From: an uncultured Sutterella sp.
GTDB taxonomy: Bacteria; Pseudomonadota; Gammaproteobacteria; Burkholderiales; Burkholderiaceae_F
Direction: 5' to 3'
Length of the DNA: 7,981 nucleotides
Assembly (NCBI GenBank): GCA_900553105.1
Contig: USCE01000053.1
Location: forward strand, 1-7,981
Under the pieces are notes generated by a model. It made no database searches. It saw nothing but the letters and a program-made list of their open reading frames with translations, and was not told where the DNA came from. Both the position numbers and the translations under genes were made by a program. Within the stretch, counting starts at the first letter, position 1; the number at the start of each line of letters is the position of its first letter. Positions 6,131-7,981 of the stretch are shown here, piece after piece.

Positions 6131-6179
6131 ACATATCAAGCGTTATTGACCGTAACGATTGGGTATGAAAGGAGAAAAT

Positions 6180-7981
6180 ATGGCAAATTCGACCGTATTA
6201 GATTTAGCCAAAGACATGAAAGTGACCGCTCAAGAGTTGCTCAAGCAACTCAAAAGTGCCGGAATTGCTAAAAATTCTGAAACCGACACTGTCACACAAG
6301 AAGACAAACGAAAGCTTGTGGAATTTTTGCGCTCTGACCGTCAAGCACAGGCACGCAAGATCACCTTGACTCGTAAAGAAACGACAACGGTCAAGCAAGC
6401 CGATGGTCAACATACGGTAAAGGTAGAGGTGCGTCGTAAGCGCGTGCTTGTGAAAAACCCCTCTGCCGGTGCAACTTCTCGTCAGGATGCCATCGCGGCT
6501 GAACGCGCTCGTGCGTTAGAAGAAGCTCGTGCCAAGATGGCCGCTGAAGAAAAGGCTAAGCAGGAGGCTCAACTGAAGGCTCAAGCAGAAGCGTTAGCTG
6601 CTCAAAAGGCTGCTGAAGAGAAAGCCGCTCAGGAAAAAGCTGCTCAAGAGAAGGCCGCTCAAGAGAAGGCTGCTCAAGAGAAAGCCGCGCAAGAGAAGGC
6701 TGCTCAAGAAAAGGCTGCTCAAGAAAAGGCTGCTCAAGAGAAAGCCGCGCAAGAGAAGGCTGCTCAAGAAAAGGCTGCTCAAGAAAAAGCTCAAAAAGCT
6801 AAGGCTGAACAAGAAGCTGCTCGTCGCAAGAGCGAGGCCGCTACTCGTCAACCTCAGCCCAAGGTCCTGCCATCTCAAAAGAAGACTGAGCCGAGCACGC
6901 AACAAAAGCCTCAAATGGATCCTGAAGAACGCGCTCGTCGTGAACAGGCTAAGCGTCGTGCCGAGGAAGAGGCTCGTGCGATTCGTGAAATGATGAGTAA
7001 GCCCAAGCAAGTGTTAAAGGCTAAGGCTGATAAACCTGCCGAATCGAAAAAGCCCGCCGATAAGAAAAAAGGCAATAGGCAAGCTATCGAGCGCGATGAC
7101 GAGGGTGGCAAGAAGAAAAACGCCAAACACGCCGGCGGCGGTCATAGTGCTGCTAGCAAGTGGGATGATAACGTCAAGTATCGCGGCGGCAACAAGGGAA
7201 ATGCCCGCGTGATGGATCAGGATGAAGGCGAACAATGGCGCGGTAATCGCAAGAATCGCAACAATCGCCGTCATGAACAAAATAAACAACAACAGGTTCA
7301 AAATACCGAACCCGTGGTGCGTGAAGTCAGCATTCCTGAAACGATCAGTGTGGCCGACCTTGCTCACAAAATGGCTGTCAAAGCCACGGAAGTGATCAAG
7401 ACTTTGATGAAGATGGGACAAATGGTCTCGATCAATCAAATGCTCGATCAAGACACGGCCATGATCGTTGTCGAAGAAATGGGCCATCGTGCCATTGCTG
7501 CTAAACCCGATGATCCTGAAGCAATCTTGGGTGATATTCAAGAAAGTAACACCGCGCCCGCTTTGCCGCGTCCGCCGGTTGTCACCATCATGGGTCACGT
7601 TGACCATGGTAAGACGAGCTTGCTTGACTACATCCGTCGTGCGAAAGTGGCCGCAGGAGAAGCTGGCGGTATTACACAACACATTGGTGCTTATCACGTT
7701 CAAACGCCTCGCGGCATTGTGACGTTCTTGGATACCCCGGGGCACGAGGCCTTTACGGCTATGCGTGCACGCGGCGCTCAAGCTACCGATATCGTGATTT
7801 TGGTGGTGGCCGCCGATGACGGCGTGATGCCGCAAACGAAGGAAGCAATTGCTCACTCCAAGGCAGCTGGTGTGCCGATGGTTGTTGCGATTAACAAAAT
7901 TGATAAACCGGAAGCTAATCCTGAACGTGTGAAGCAAGAATTAGTGCAAAACGATGTGATGCCTGAAGAATGGGGCGGTGA
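6180..7981 (+). CDS. infB: Translation initiation factor IF-2, 3'-truncated by the window edge
   Basis: GTPase that brings initiator fMet-tRNA to the 30S subunit and promotes subunit joining. Six hundred codons are open from ATG 6180 to the window end. An IF2 N-terminal domain occupies residues 1-52. A long charged linker contains eleven AAQEK repeats (149-203) and basic low-complexity segments. A second IF2_N-type domain (about 385-437) precedes the G domain: G1 GHVDHGKT (472-479), G3 DTPGH (518-522) and G4 NKID (572-575). G1 sits about 74 residues later than in E. coli IF-2, so the linker is longer; the full protein should be near 960 residues. AAGGAG (6169-6174), 5 nt before the ATG, is a strong ribosome site. 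The gap after nusA is 49 nt with no promoter seen, so it is co-transcribed. Confidence 0.98.
   Translation, partial: MANSTVLDLAKDMKVTAQELLKQLKSAGIAKNSETDTVTQEDKRKLVEFLRSDRQAQARKITLTRKETTTVKQADGQHTVKVEVRRKRVLVKNPSAGATSRQDAIAAERARALEEARAKMAAEEKAKQEAQLKAQAEALAAQKAAEEKAAQEKAAQEKAAQEKAAQEKAAQEKAAQEKAAQEKAAQEKAAQEKAAQEKAAQEKAQKAKAEQEAARRKSEAATRQPQPKVLPSQKKTEPSTQQKPQMDPEERARREQAKRRAEEEARAIREMMSKPKQVLKAKADKPAESKKPADKKKGNRQAIERDDEGGKKKNAKHAGGGHSAASKWDDNVKYRGGNKGNARVMDQDEGEQWRGNRKNRNNRRHEQNKQQQVQNTEPVVREVSIPETISVADLAHKMAVKATEVIKTLMKMGQMVSINQMLDQDTAMIVVEEMGHRAIAAKPDDPEAILGDIQESNTAPALPRPPVVTIMGHVDHGKTSLLDYIRRAKVAAGEAGGITQHIGAYHVQTPRGIVTFLDTPGHEAFTAMRARGAQATDIVILVVAADDGVMPQTKEAIAHSKAAGVPMVVAINKIDKPEANPERVKQELVQNDVMPEEWGG
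6624..6788 (+). repeat. Eleven tandem 15-bp units (AAQEK) in infB, with a 60-bp duplication
   Basis: Eleven in-frame 15-bp units encode AAQEK in the IF-2 linker, probably a charged helix. Codon choice shows a higher-order repeat: 6666-6727 is identical to 6726-6787, a period of 60 bp (four units). This indicates a recent tandem duplication by slippage or recombination, and the copy number likely varies between strains. Confidence 0.92.

Noticed and set aside
6141..6157. Small inverted repeat CGTTA/TAACG and a TTGACC box between nusA and infB
   Set aside because: The stem has only 5 bp with no T-run, and no -10 box follows, so neither terminator nor promoter is supported.
6624..6788. Tandem repeats as a possible CRISPR array
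   Set aside because: Units are contiguous 15-bp codon repeats without spacers and stay in frame within infB.
7014..7937. A 307-codon open frame antisense to infB
   Set aside because: The + strand carries unmistakable IF-2 with its GTPase motifs; the antisense product is a frame shadow of its codon bias.

Overview
This window looks like chromosomal DNA of a moderate-GC betaproteobacterium. Burkholderiales, and a Sutterella/Parasutterella-like lineage in particular, is my best guess. That guess rests on the gene order rimP-nusA-infB, the long RimP, the lysine/alanine/proline-rich histone-like protein, and a Tat-dependent amidohydrolase family common in that group. It is inference; no 16S sequence is present.

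Layout. (1) 1-1173, + strand: serS (seryl-tRNA synthetase), lacking about its first 50 codons because the window starts inside the gene. Two hairpins follow; the second is a bidirectional terminator shared with the convergent gene. (2) 1269-1859, - strand: a histone H1-like protein with an 8-residue KPAAKK-type repeat tail. Its upstream region (1860-2060) holds a dense cluster of TTGAG/CTCAA half-sites. (3) 2285-3694, - strand: a tRNA-flanked segment. A promoter drives tRNA-Gln(CUG). Next comes a decayed Tat-exported amidohydrolase gene with two nonsense codons, two frame changes and lost metal-ligand histidines. tRNA-Ser(CGA) follows, with its own promoter lying on the pseudogene tail and its own terminator. 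(4) 3796-4043, + strand: a sigma70-type promoter followed by about 210 nt of densely folded sequence, starting with a perfect 18-bp hairpin and ending in a strong intrinsic terminator only 22 nt before rimP. (5) 4066-7981, + strand: rimP, nusA and infB (cut by the window end), a conserved operon for 30S maturation, transcription elongation/termination and translation initiation.

How they work together. The window is mainly translation machinery: SerRS and a serine tRNA lie about 1.2 kb apart, a glutamine tRNA sits nearby, and the ribosome-maturation/initiation operon follows. The most interesting element is the leader before rimP. I see no promoter between its terminator and rimP, so the operon encoding the termination factor NusA appears to need readthrough of one or two intrinsic terminators. 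That fits attenuation or autoregulation, or a free-standing small RNA with readthrough. I found no CRISPR array, transposase, phage gene or defence system, and no clearly new multi-gene system.
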